Assembly (NCBI GenBank): GCA_030278955.1
Contig: JAOANR010000010.1
Coordinates: forward strand, 19,312,444-19,376,443
Source of the DNA: Hygrophila difformis
Lineage: Eukaryota; Streptophyta; Magnoliopsida; Lamiales; Acanthaceae
Direction of reading: 5' to 3'
DNA length: 64,000 nucleotides
In this document: piece after piece, positions 45,027 through 54,868 of the stretch
How the letters are laid out: each line of letters opens with the position of its first letter
Position numbering within the stretch: the stretch's first letter is position 1
Made by a program: the position numbers and the translations under genes
The notes under the pieces: generated by a model
Databases searched by the model: none
Told to the model about the DNA's origin: nothing
Seen by the model: only the letters and a program-made list of their open reading frames with translations

Positions 45027-45347
45027 ATGATGCAGTTGATGATCAAGATGATGAACGTCCATCTTGATTCCCATCAAACCATAGAGCAAATGAAGTACCG
45101 TATGGCTCAATTGGAGGCCAATTTGCACCACATGGGCAACTTGAGAGTGGCGGATCACCACCGCATAAACCAACTCGAACTCCAAGTCCAAACCCTCACT
45201 ACACAAAACCTAATACTGAAGGAACACATCGATGCCCATGGGCAAGACCTGAACACTATCTTTGACGATCTACTGCCGCCAAGTTCGGAGGAGGAAGACC
45301 CGGAGGAGGATCCTGCTACCCCACCGGAGGACGTCTTGAGACGCTAG
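45027..45347 (+). CDS. Small coiled-coil ORF upstream of gag, element C
   Basis: A 106-residue protein with no recognised family. Residues about 12-75 form a probable coiled coil (heptad-like leucine/isoleucine pattern around QMKYRMAQLEANLHHM and INQLELQVQTLTTQNLIL). The tail is strongly acidic (SSEEEDPEEDP) and ends PEDVLRR. Element D has a clearly homologous frame in the same place (63754 onward), differing by scattered substitutions with no frameshift, which argues that this is a real gene of the family. A role is unknown; oligomerisation or partnering with Gag would be speculation. The ATG is the first in frame after the leader repeats. Confidence 0.7.
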   Translation: MMQLMIKMMNVHLDSHQTIEQMKYRMAQLEANLHHMGNLRVADHHRINQLELQVQTLTTQNLILKEHIDAHGQDLNTIFDDLLPPSSEEEDPEEDPATPPEDVLRR

Positions 45348-45427
45348 AGATTCTATTTTTAGATACTATTTTGCTTGGAAAATATTCCACCTTTGTACTA
45401 AAATTTCTTTTGAGATAATAAAATGCC

Positions 45428-45567
45428 CGATTTATTTATAATAAATCGAAAAAAAACGGACAGACCTGTCCGTACAGCAGTAAAAAAAAATCGAAATAAA
45501 ATAAAACAAATTAAAATAAAACCCCGAAGCGTACGGCGCTTCTTAGTTCGATCGAGCACCACGTGCT
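45428..45567 (+). promoter_or_regulatory. Cluster of four hairpins between the small ORF and gag (C)
   Basis: Perfect inverted repeats: CGATTTATT/AATAAATCG (45428-45448), CGGACAG/CTGTCCG (45457-45472), GAAGCG/CGCTTC (45526-45542) and AGCAC/GTGCT (45555-45567). The same set in the same order occurs in element D (about 63522-63680), suggesting a conserved RNA structure. Confidence 0.6.
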
Positions 45568-45653
45568 AAATTAAAAAACACATATACATTTATAGAAATT
45601 GCTTAAACTATAAGTTAAATTCACAAGTCCTAATCCACCCTATTTGTACCAGA

Positions 45654-46210
45654 ATGGCATCCAGAGGAAGAGGAAGAGGAAGAACTCAACCCGCTCCTCA
45701 AACCACCACTGAAACACCTACCGAAATACCTCCAAATGTCACGGAACCGGCCCAACCTGTAGAGGAACAACCCCAAGGTGCGCAGGACGCCCCCGCACCG
45801 AACAACGTGGGCGATCGTCTTCGGACGATAGAGGAGGTTTTGATTGCGCTAGGAAATGCGCAAGTCAACCAGGGCCAAGCTGCGGCGGTACCTCCGCCCC
45901 AAGCTCGCCCCAACTACTTGGCGATGGTGAATCCTTATCAGCCACCCCACTATGCTGGTGAGGAGGATCCAGCCAAACTGGAAGAATGGATCCGAACCTT
46001 CGACAAGCTGCTGGGAGCAGTCAAATGTCCGGAAGGAGAGAGAGTGCACGTCGCTTCGTACTACTTGGGAGGCGAAGCGGACGACTGGTGGCAGGCGATG
46101 GAATTGATGACGAGCCCTACTCTTGGGCGGAATTGATGGAACTGCTCAGGGATCGATTCTATCCCTTGAGTACTAAATCAGCGATGTATGATGAATTCCT
46201 GTCGCTGAAG
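45654..46210 (+). pseudogene. gag: gag of element C, truncated and frameshifted
   Basis: N-terminal half of Gag, closest to gag D. It starts MASRGRGRGRTQPAPQ, continues through YQPPHYAGEEDP to GGEADDWWQA, then loses about 20 bp near 46095 relative to D, shifting the frame. The downstream frame is recognisable (DDEPYSWAELMELLRDRF through EFLSLK) until 46210, where homology stops abruptly at unrelated sequence. The end of the capsid domain and both zinc knuckles are absent. The start matches the second methionine of the gag D frame and supports that start in D. Confidence 0.88.
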
Positions 46211-46735
46211 CTATATTAGACCTCGATTTCGAATAACAATTTTAAAGGTTAAGTGAATTAATTTTCACTAAGTCTTAAAGACCCACGCAGTGGTCAACAT
46301 AGCGTGACAATCTTTGAGAACTAAAAACTCTGGATTTATTAATCTAGATAATGTTTTGGAATCTTTCTCCCAGTGTTTCCCATAAAGGAATATCGCGAGG
46401 AAGGTCCTGAACATATTTTAAACTTAGTATTTTCCTTCATGCAAAACTCATCCTTGCTTTATTATTGGAATGATGCAAGGAACAAACCTATCAACATAAA
46501 CTCTCGAAAATGTTATTCCAGAACCCACGCTTCATTCAATTGAACAAAGCGAGGGAACATTCTGAGATAGCAACAGAATTGGTTCCTTTTCTTAAGGAAG
46601 CCAAAGACCTTCTCACTATAAATATAAATCACCTATCTTATAAATGGGAATTAAATATTCTCGCTGCATCCTTGACAGATCTGTATTCTCTGTATTAAAT
46701 GGGAGCTTGATTCTCTGTATTACTCTGTATTACTC
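46211..46735. other. Unrecognised 525-bp segment in element C
   Basis: Replaces the rest of gag, any pol and the PPT region between the broken gag and the second LTR. AT-rich; it contains TATAAATATAAATC near 46617 and repeated TCTGTATTACTC/TCTGTATTCTC words just before the LTR. An ORF at 46510-46698 has no recognised domain. It could be a fragment of another element joined by template switching or by later insertion with deletion. Confidence 0.6.
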
Positions 46736-49320
46736 TGTAATACTCGAGAATTTTCCAACATAAAATAAAACAATAAATAAAATAAATACCATAAATAAAT
46801 AAATCCAGCAAATAAATAAATAAATAAAGATAAGGAAATGAGAAATGAGATTTTACTTAAAAAGGAATTAAAGGAATTTAATTAAATAAAAAGGATGGAT
46901 TAAAGGTAAATAAATTATACACCGGAACACGACACCAATGAACTCGAGAATTCGAGTCCAAACATCCATTTAGACCCGAGTAAAAACTTAGAGAGAAAGT
47001 AGAAACCCGAAGAGACCCCGAAGATCATAAAACGGGAGCATAGAGGGATAGAAGTCCGAAAGAGAGGAGGGAAAGCACGACGGATCGCACGACCCGCCCG
47101 GACCGAAGTCCAGGTGAAGCCGGCGCGGTGGCCGCGCGGTCGAAGAGGGGAGAGCGCGCCACGACCACGGCACGCGACAGATTCGCCCGTTGCGTGAATC
47201 TCTCGCCCGAACGCGGATTTTTCGACATTCGGTTGAACATCTATCGGCTCAAGACCCTTAGAGGCGAACATGGACGTCCCCCTAGGTCCTAACCTCTATA
47301 AATAACTCTCTTGACTGACCCTAAACCCTTTTCAACACCCTACGATACTCTCTATATACAAAACCCTAGATCCGGAAGTCTACGAAGGCATCAAAAACCA
47401 AGGCAGCAGCTTTTGGACGAAAATCAAACGATCTCCGACATGTGGTAAGTTCTAGTCCATCAGATTCTTTTTTAGTTTCAATCCGAAAACGGATTCTAAC
47501 CCCGTCTCTTTCCTTTCCACACCTCGAATTGGATCTAGAACGTAGAACCCGACGGACGGAGAGGAGAAACGGTGACCTGGAAGCCACGCCTTTGAAATAG
47601 ACGGTCCCGGACGTTCACAACTCAGTAAGTTAGCCTTACATGGTTTTGGGAGGAATTAAAACGTTCGAAACTAAAAGATTTAACAAAAGATCGTAAATCT
47701 GTCAACGTATGATTTTTCACGGCGCAACAGTTTTGCCTAATTTTTCCGAACCTTAAAACAACGTCAAACGGAAAAAGTTAAAACATGAAAAACGTTCCTA
47801 AGGCTTAGATCTATCTACTGTAAAAGTTTCAGAATTTTTAGAGACGATTTGATATGTGAAAACCAACCGAAACCGAACTGCTTGAAACTAGATCTTGAAA
47901 TTCTTGACAGAACTTAGGTCTGATCTTGATCACATTTTTGTCATAGGTTCCAGACCGATTTAGATCGTTGGCCGAACATGAAAGTTTTAGATAAATGTCT
48001 TAAGATGTTCTCTGTAAAATTTCATTAAATTTGGAGTTGATTTGCTATGGTAGATTTCAATATCTCTAAACTGTGGTCTGTAAAATTCGGACAGATTTGT
48101 GGTTCTGTGAAAATTGGTGTTTTTGACCTATTTCGGTATCTCAGGTTGAAAAAGTTAAAACACGGAAGTTGTAGATCTCAATGTTTCTGAGTCAGTCGTG
48201 AAATTTCGGAATTTTTGGAATTAAATCTGATTTTAGACGAATTTTAGAGTAAACCGTGGTTTACCGGAAATCAAATCTTGAAATCTTGTTTAAACATGGA
48301 ATTAACCTTTAGTGTTGAAATATTATTTTTAAATAAATAAAATTGAAATCAGATATTTTTGAAGTTAAATCCCCTTACAAACTTGATAAATGAAAATTAG
48401 GGGTGAGTGCTCTGCAGGGTGCCCCCTAACGATTCACTTCGTGCCTTAATGGACGATGGTGACCCCGCGCGCTAAAATTGAGATTTGATATTGCCAAAAC
48501 GGCATGAGATATAGAGCCTACACTCTCGAGAATATCTACATGGGTTTCCCGAGGCTCCGGAGTGGTACTGGGTATGGCTGAAACGGTTGCGGCCGCCGGG
48601 CTACCGGCTAGACTTGTTGAGATTGCGATGCAATCGTGAAATACCTGAAATACTAAATCTAGGATATAATGGGGAAATTAAATTAAATTAAATTAAATTA
48701 GGGTTGTTGTCCAATTAAATTAATTTAAATGCTTTACTTAAATTATGGCTTTTATTTTAAATCCTGTAAAAGGTGTTGTTCAATAAAGCCCTGAATTAAA
48801 TTATGCAATTGGATAGTTGTTTAGATTAAATTGAGTTATTATGTTTATTATCATGTTTTTATTTAAATATTATATTAATGACTTTTAAACCCTACGATCA
48901 TGTCTGTGTTAACTTACTTAGCAAGTTGTGCTGACCAAACCATTTTTATTCATTTTTCTTACAGAGTATGTGGAATGAGCATGTATGAGCACGATTAATG
49001 CATGAGATTTTGGGAACATTATTTTGTTTTAATTTCGTACATTAGACTATATTATGAACGGGCCTGTTTAACCCGTGTTTTGACCATGTCGGCCCTATTT
49101 ACATTTTCCGCTGCAATACTATACTTAAATATTATTTCCGCTGCGCTATGATATTATTATTTTCGAACTATATTGTATGGGCTGTTTTGAATGCTTTAAA
49201 TGTTTTAAATACTGCAATACCTAGCCTTGCATCTCTTTAGTAAGCCGGAGAAACCGTGTCTTAATAGGGAGGTGTGGCGGTGACACCCCGACCTGGGATA
49301 TCAAAAACCGGGGTGTTACA
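46736..49320 (+). mobile_element. 3' LTR of element C
   Basis: 2585 bp from TGTAATACTCGAG to GTGTTACA; TATAAATA at 47297-47304. It differs from the 5' LTR by many scattered substitutions and small indels, so C is older than the Athila-like insertion. No purine tract lies directly upstream. Confidence 0.9.
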
Positions 49321-49760
49321 GTAGGCATCTTCATCTTCCTCTAAATTCGTTTGTAGGTTTTGCCACCACTCATCGGCTTCGCCTCCTAAGTAGTAGGTCG
49401 CTACACGTATCTTCTCCTCGTCGGAGCATTTGATAGCGTCCAAAAGTTTATCAAAGGTACGAATCCACCCCTCTAGTTTGGTGGGATCTTCCTCCCCATC
49501 ATAGTATAAGGATTTATCAAAGCTAGATAGTTGTTTCGAGCTACTGGCGGAGTTATTGCCGCTTGTGCCCTATGCACCTCGGTGTTTCCTAATGCTACGA
49601 GTACTTCTTCTACCGTCCTTAAACGTTCATCCATGTTGTTGGGGATAGGAGGCGCTCGATCTCGTACGTTCGGAGGAATCTCATTGTTGTTAGGTGCGTT
49701 TGGAAGGTCAGTGTCAGTGCCGTTTGGGCTTACCTTCCTCAGTTTTCTTTTAGGTGCCAT
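49321..49760 (-). pseudogene. gag: gag of element A, copy A2, N-terminal part
   Basis: N-terminal third of Gag, separated from 41490-42103 by element C. It starts MAPKRKLRKVSPNG (ATG at 49758-49760). A 10-bp deletion near 49505, compared with gag A3, removes the YQPPHYDG region and shifts the frame; the second frame runs from about 49443 (MDAIKCSDEEK through GGEADEWWQNL) to the C insertion. The copy was therefore disrupted twice, by deletion and by insertion. Confidence 0.88.
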
Positions 49761-50379
49761 TTTCTGTTATAAAAGCACGCGAAGGTGAGTTTCTAAGTGA
49801 TCAAGATCTAGGATTAAGGCAAAGTTAGTCTCTAGCAAGCGCTCCTAAGTCAAGGTCATGTCGAGTTCTAAGGAATGTTTCTTAACATCGATAGTTCACA
49901 TAAAAGAGTTAGAGTAAATGTATATATGCAATGCAAATGATGATCCCCCGAAGCTAATGTATATTTTATATCTATCTTCCATGGGTTTAAAAAAAAAATA
50001 AGTTTATTCCATGGAGGTAATACTCTAAAAATTAGAAATAATAGTAGCTAAAAGTCTTGAGCCTCTATATTGGGCCGAAATAATACACATTTGGGGTTTA
50101 CTAAAAATATAGGGATTGGGCCTTTAAAAATAATTGGGCTGAAAAGTTGGGCCCAATTAGTAAGTAAATAATTGGTCGAAGAAAAATACTTGGGCTTCAA
50201 AAATTTTGGGTTTAAAAATAATTTGGGCTAGGAAATTTGAAATAATAATTTGGGCTTCTAAAAATAATAGCTTTAAAGTAATAATAATAATGGTTTAAAA
50301 ATAATAGTTTAAAAAATAATAATGATAATAGTCTTAAAAATATTCCGGCTCTCTAAAATAATAGTTTTAAAATATTCGG
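49761..50379 (-). other. A2 leader
   Basis: Undisrupted leader of about 620 bp showing the arrangement split in A1 by the solo LTR. It contains TTGGGCC motifs (about 50065-50160) and AT-rich AATAATAG words. No ORF. Confidence 0.75.
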
Positions 50380-50391
50380 GCTCTGATACCA
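50380..50391 (-). promoter_or_regulatory. Primer-binding site (initiator tRNA-Met), unit A2
   Basis: The minus strand reads TGGTATCAGAGC, three bases from the LTR terminus at 50395. Confidence 0.9.
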
Positions 50392-50394
50392 CTT

Positions 50395-53300
50395 TGTAAC
50401 ACCCCGGATTTGATAACCCAGTCCGGGATGCCACCGCCACACCTCCCGAGCAAGACACGGTTTCTCCGAGCTTGCTAAAGAGATGCAAGGCTAAGGTTTT
50501 TCAGAATTTAAAACATTCAAACAGCCCATTGAAATATAACTTGAAAATAGTATCATTACAGTTGCAGCGGAAAATAATATTTAGATATAAGTAATGCAGC
50601 GGAATTTAAATTGGGCCAACATGGCCAAAACACGGGTTAAACAGGCCCGTTCATACTATAGTCTAATGCAAATTTGAAATAAAGTGTTCCCAAAAATTCC
50701 CATGCATGTACGTGCTCAGTATAATCCACATGCTCTGTAGGAAAAAGAAAGAAATGGTTTTGGGTCAGCAAAACGTGCTGAGTAAGTTAACACCTAGTAT
50801 GATTTAGGGGTTTCAAAGCCTTTAATTAAATTTAATAAAAACATGCTTGTAGGTAATACACAATTTTAAATTAGTCATCCACTAATAAATAAATGGCATA
50901 ATTTAAAACAATGATTTCCACGTGATCATAATTCAACTTACATGGTAAAATAATTTGCAAGGCATGATTTAAACAAAGAAAATATTCAAGTCTCTAAATT
51001 TTCCCATGATTTCAGGATTTGGTATTTCAAGGATTTCACTCTTTCACTTTTGTTCGATATGATCTAGTATAATTTGTTCTCGGGGAAATGGACCCGCAAG
51101 AATTTAAACGCATCCTAGGGAATCAAACCCGTAGGAATCAACAAACGTCCTGGGGAATCGAACCCGCAGGAAAACAAACAATCGCTCCTGGGGAATCGAA
51201 CCCGCAAGAACTCAAATACATCCTAGGGAATCGAACCCGTAGGAATCAACACATATCCTGGGGAATCGAACCCGCAGGAGAACATACAATCGCCCTTGGG
51301 GAATCGAACCCGCAAGAACTCAAATACATCCTAGGGAATTGAACCCATAGGAATCAACACACATCCTGGGGAATCGAACCCGCAGGAAAACAAACAATCG
51401 CCCTTGGGGAATCAAACCCGCAAGGTAAGAACACATTTTACAAATTTCACAAGTTTCTCCAAAATATAACTTTACACAAGTCGCTGTCTTACTCTGTAAT
51501 TATTTAAAAGTTCATTTTAAATCCGAAAATTCTGAAATTTCACCAGTAACTCGAAAACACCGAGACGAACAAGTTTTATGTTTTAAGTTTCTCGATCCGG
51601 GTTAAGGAAACAAGCCAAAAATCAAGTCTTTCACCAAAGTAGTATGCTGTCAGGTTTCAGGTTCGACACTGTTTCGAAACTCAACATTTTGACACATCAA
51701 ATGGACTCCAAAAATATTGAAATTTTATATGCACATACTAGACAAGATTTCCTACAACTTTGATTTAGATTGTAAAGATCAATTCGGAGTAGAAAATATA
51801 GAAACAAGCTCATCAATTTCGGACCGTTGCACTGTCCAATTTTCGAAAAGTTTCATACCACAGTTTATGTTCGGATCGATTTTGGGATAGCAAACGTTGA
51901 TGAAAAGGGCTGAAATTTTTACAAAACATAGATTAATGTGTTAGAATCAAAAGTCTAGTTTTGAGTTTTTCGGTTTGAATTCTTGAAGTAAGGGTTTTGG
52001 TCCGATTTCAAATCTGTCACAGTTTCAAGTTCGACTTTTAGGGCAGGTTCGTTGAAGGCCGTTTTCGGATATCAAAACACAATGAAAAATTATGAAAATT
52101 TTACACGAACTAGTTCTATGTCTTAGAAACGTTTTTTATGTTTTGAGTATTTCCGTTTGAGTAGTTTTAATGGTTTGAAAAAATTCGCACCAAATCGCTG
52201 TGCTGGGGGTTTTTCGTGTTGACAGATTTTAGAGTTATTAAATCCCTATGTTTGGTTGCATTTTAAGTCACCCAAAACCAAGTAAGCGTTAACTTACAGT
52301 GGGGATGATGTCTAGGACGTCTCTGGATCGATCGGGGCGCCCACGCTTGCTACGAACACGTCCCAATTACTCTGTCTCTTCTCCGTTGGCCCCGAAACGA
52401 AACCGAAAGTAAAAATCTAGGGTTAGATCGGATTTTCGTACTCGAAAACTTAAATGAAAACCTAAGGAAGACTTACCAAAATCTGGAACACTAAAGGTGT
52501 TGTTCTCCACGCCTCCTTCGTCGATTTTCGTCGCCGGAAAGTAATCGGAAAGTCGTCGGATCGGTTTTGGATGAACAAGGGAGAAGTTTTGAGAGTTTGG
52601 AAGGAATGGGGGCTGCCACTTCGAAATTTAGGGTTCATTATGAGTGTCCAATCCCCTCAAACCCGTCCATATACTCCTTCCCTCGATCGGGATTGAGTTA
52701 CCAAAGTCGGGGGCCGAAAATAAGGTAAGAAATCGTCGAAATCCGCAATACGATCGCATACTGCTACTTGGCGCGGTCATGGCACGGTTTGTGGCTTAGG
52801 ACCGCGCGGGTCCCGGCTGGGCTGCGGTCCGTGCCGGGCCATGCGTTCCGTCGGGCCTTTTCTCCTCTCATTCGGGCTTCTGTCCTCCTACGTTTTCGGG
52901 TTCGATTTTTCGGGTCATTCTCGGATTATGATTCCTATATTAATCTATTTCGACTTGAAATTGATTTCGTGTTTGAAATCTTAAGTCCGTCGGTTTCGGA
53001 TTTGTCGACTTCCAATTCGTCGTCTTTTGGCTCCCGTGCAAAAAATTATCTAATTCAATTATTTCCGACTTCACGGGTTCCTGGAATTAAAATTCTTTTC
53101 TTTCTTGAATTTAATTCCAATTCTTTTGACTCGATTCGTGGAATGTCTTTGGGCTTCCTTTTCCTCTTTTATTCCATTTTGAATTTTTGAATCTATCGGC
53201 GTTTCATTTCCAAGCAATAATTTATTGTGATAAATTATTTTCTTCTTCTCAGAGATATTTCGACCTTGATTGGATTAAGAAATAAATTTTATTCCTTTGG

Positions 53301-53634
53301 ACGCTGATAAAAAATCCCGGGTATTACAGTCTACCCCCCTTAAGAATCAACTTCGTCCCCGAAGTTGGGTGTTAGCTTCTCGCGAGCTTGGAACTAAGGT
53401 CCTTTCTATTTTGTGCTATTGTTTGATTGCGTGATTGTATCATTATGTGTTGTTGTTGTTGACGTTGTTTGTATTATTTTATTATATCGTTTGACTCAAA
53501 CTGAACCCGGAATTGAAATTTCCAAGTTGCCTACGTACCCGGTGAAGGGATCAAGTCATCACGTAGTTCAAAACAGTTTGAATTTGTTTATTTGAAATAC
53601 AAAATATTCGGATTAGAATATTCGGGTCGTTACA
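50395..53634 (-). mobile_element. LTR of element A between A2 and A3 (complete)
   Basis: 3240 bp, TGTAACACCCCGG to GGGTCGTTACA, flanked by a primer site (left) and a PPT (right), so shared by two units. It contains a 10-unit B-box array, a possible TATA (TATATGG on minus at 52667-52673), the inner PPT-like site (about 53316-53345) and hairpin 53349-53366. It is the best reference LTR for family A. Confidence 0.9.
51080..51425 (-). repeat. B-box-like repeat array, 10 units
   Basis: Ten GGTTCGATTCCC-type units on the minus strand, with the same order as 6876-7220. The apparent ORF at 51088-51342 is the repeat read through, not a gene. Confidence 0.86.
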
Positions 53635-53650
53635 TCCTCCCCCCCTTAAG
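53635..53650 (-). promoter_or_regulatory. Polypurine tract of unit A3
   Basis: The minus strand reads CTTAAGGGGGGGAGGA next to the LTR start. Hairpin CAGTTATG-GGGA-CATAACTG is at 53655-53674. Confidence 0.85.
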
Positions 53651-53769
53651 ATTACAGTTATGTCCCCATAACTGCCTATGTATTATTCGCAAACAGGTTC
53701 GGGTATCGTTGCCTATGATCCTTCCTCATTGAGCTGGCAAGTCAGCTTGATCGATGTCGTTCAATCGTC

Positions 53770-54828
53770 CTATGGCTCTTCTGGTTGAGGGTTTACCAAA
53801 TCAAGCCTTTTCTCAATCCTCTCCTCACGGACATTGCATTCTCTAATCATGTGGCATTCCCCACCACATCTATAACAAGTCCCGCGCCTTGGGCATTCGC
53901 GCACCAGATGGGCTTGGTGGCACTGCGGGCAACGTGGTATGACTGTATGACGTATGCCGTTTCTCCCATAATTGAAACCTTTATTCTTATTCTCCTTAAA
54001 ATTGCCATTGCTAATGTTTCGATTCTTTTTCTCAAACTCTTGCGAGTTCTTGCTCGACTCACCGTTTTCTTTACGCTTCAGTTGCTGGACTCGATCAATT
54101 GCTACAGCTCGATCGTAAACCGTCTGCAAGTTTGTGAATTGTCCTACTGCAAGTATCTCTCGGATACTAAGGTTCAGACCCATCTCGAATTTCTGAGCCT
54201 TGTCAGAGTCAGTTGGTACTATCCTTGTAGCAAATTGCACCAAACCCTTGAATTTGGTGTAGTACTCTTGTACTGTTTGCGCTCCTTGTCTGAGGTTGAT
54301 GAATTCCTCGTATTTCGCAGTCTTGGTGCTGAGTGGGTAGAATCTTTCTCTCAAGGCTTCCTTAAGTCCTTCCCAGGTGTAGGCTTCTTCATCTTCCTCT
54401 AAATTCGTTTGTAGGTTTTGCCACCACTCATCGGCTTCGCCTCCTAAGTAGTAGGTCGCTACACGTATCTTCTTCTCGTCGGGGCATTTGATAGCGTCCA
54501 AAAGTTTATCAAAGGTACGGATCCACCCCTCTAGTTTGGCGGGATCTTCCTCCCCATCATAGTGTGGTGGTTGATAAGGATTTACCAAAGCTAGATAGTT
54601 GCTTCGAGCTACTGGCGGAGGTATTGCCGCTTGTGCCCTATGCACCTCGGTGTTTCCTAATGCTACGAGCACTTCTTCTACCGTCCTTAAACGTTCATCC
54701 ATGTTGTTGGGGATAGGAGGCGCTCGATCTCGTACGTTCGGAGGAATCTCATTGTTGTTAGGTGCGTTTGGAAGGTCAGTGTCAGTGCCGTTTGGGCTTA
54801 CCTTCCTCAATTTTCTTTTAGGTGCCAT
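53770..54828 (-). CDS. gag: gag of element A, copy A3 (intact frame)
   Basis: Complete 352-residue Gag. Low-complexity N-terminus, Retrotrans_gag domain about 85-235 (YQPPHYDGEEDP, GGEADEWWQNL, FEMGLNLSIRE), then zinc knuckles C300-C303-H307-C312 and C318-C321-H326-C331. It ends NPQPEEP. A remnant of the protease start (GRLNDIDQAD) follows in another frame, after which only about 120 bp separate gag from the PPT, so the element is gag-only. It is about 80-85 percent like gag B by eye. It is the only undamaged A gag in the window, but its leader is interrupted at 54868, so autonomous packaging of this unit is unlikely. Confidence 0.92.
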   Translation of the reverse strand: MAPKRKLRKVSPNGTDTDLPNAPNNNEIPPNVRDRAPPIPNNMDERLRTVEEVLVALGNTEVHRAQAAIPPPVARSNYLALVNPYQPPHYDGEEDPAKLEGWIRTFDKLLDAIKCPDEKKIRVATYYLGGEADEWWQNLQTNLEEDEEAYTWEGLKEALRERFYPLSTKTAKYEEFINLRQGAQTVQEYYTKFKGLVQFATRIVPTDSDKAQKFEMGLNLSIREILAVGQFTNLQTVYDRAVAIDRVQQLKRKENGESSKNSQEFEKKNRNISNGNFKENKNKGFNYGRNGIRHTVIPRCPQCHQAHLVRECPRRGTCYRCGGECHMIRECNVREERIEKRLDLVNPQPEEP

Positions 54829-54868
54829 TTTCTGTTATAAAAGCACGCGAAGGTGAGTTTCTAAGTGG

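Larger units (their letters stand above)
42104..49320 (+). mobile_element. LTR element C inserted in gag A2 (TSD GTAGG)
   Basis: Two LTRs (42104-44697 and 46736-49320) enclose a 2.0-kb internal region with a primer site, a coiled-coil ORF and a broken gag. GTAGG is duplicated at 42099-42103 and 49321-49325; the intact gag at about 54380 shows the single-copy target. It is defective, with no pol and no recognisable PPT before the second LTR. LTRs, ORF and gag are closest to element D. Confidence 0.92.
1..54868 (-). mobile_element. Tandem array of gag-only LTR element A
   Basis: This is the base layer of the window. Three minus-strand gag copies (1108-2165; 41490-42103 plus 49321-49760; 53770-54828) alternate with LTRs. 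The two complete inter-gag LTRs each have a primer-binding site on their left and a polypurine tract on their right, so each serves at once as 5' LTR of one unit and 3' LTR of the next. That is the signature of a (LTR-internal)n array rather than separate insertions. No pol is present between any gag and its PPT. Later insertions interrupt the array: a solo LTR, array B, the Athila-like element, element C and, at the right edge, a foldback element. The array may continue beyond both ends. Confidence 0.85.

Noticed and set aside
46510..46698. 62-residue ORF in the unknown segment of element C
   Set aside because: No recognised domain, short, and no second copy to show conservation.
51088..51342. 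ORF with repeated GNRTRRNQ-type peptide (also 6884-7138, 35234-35550)
   Set aside because: Read-through of the B-box repeat array; the repeat length keeps the frame open by chance.
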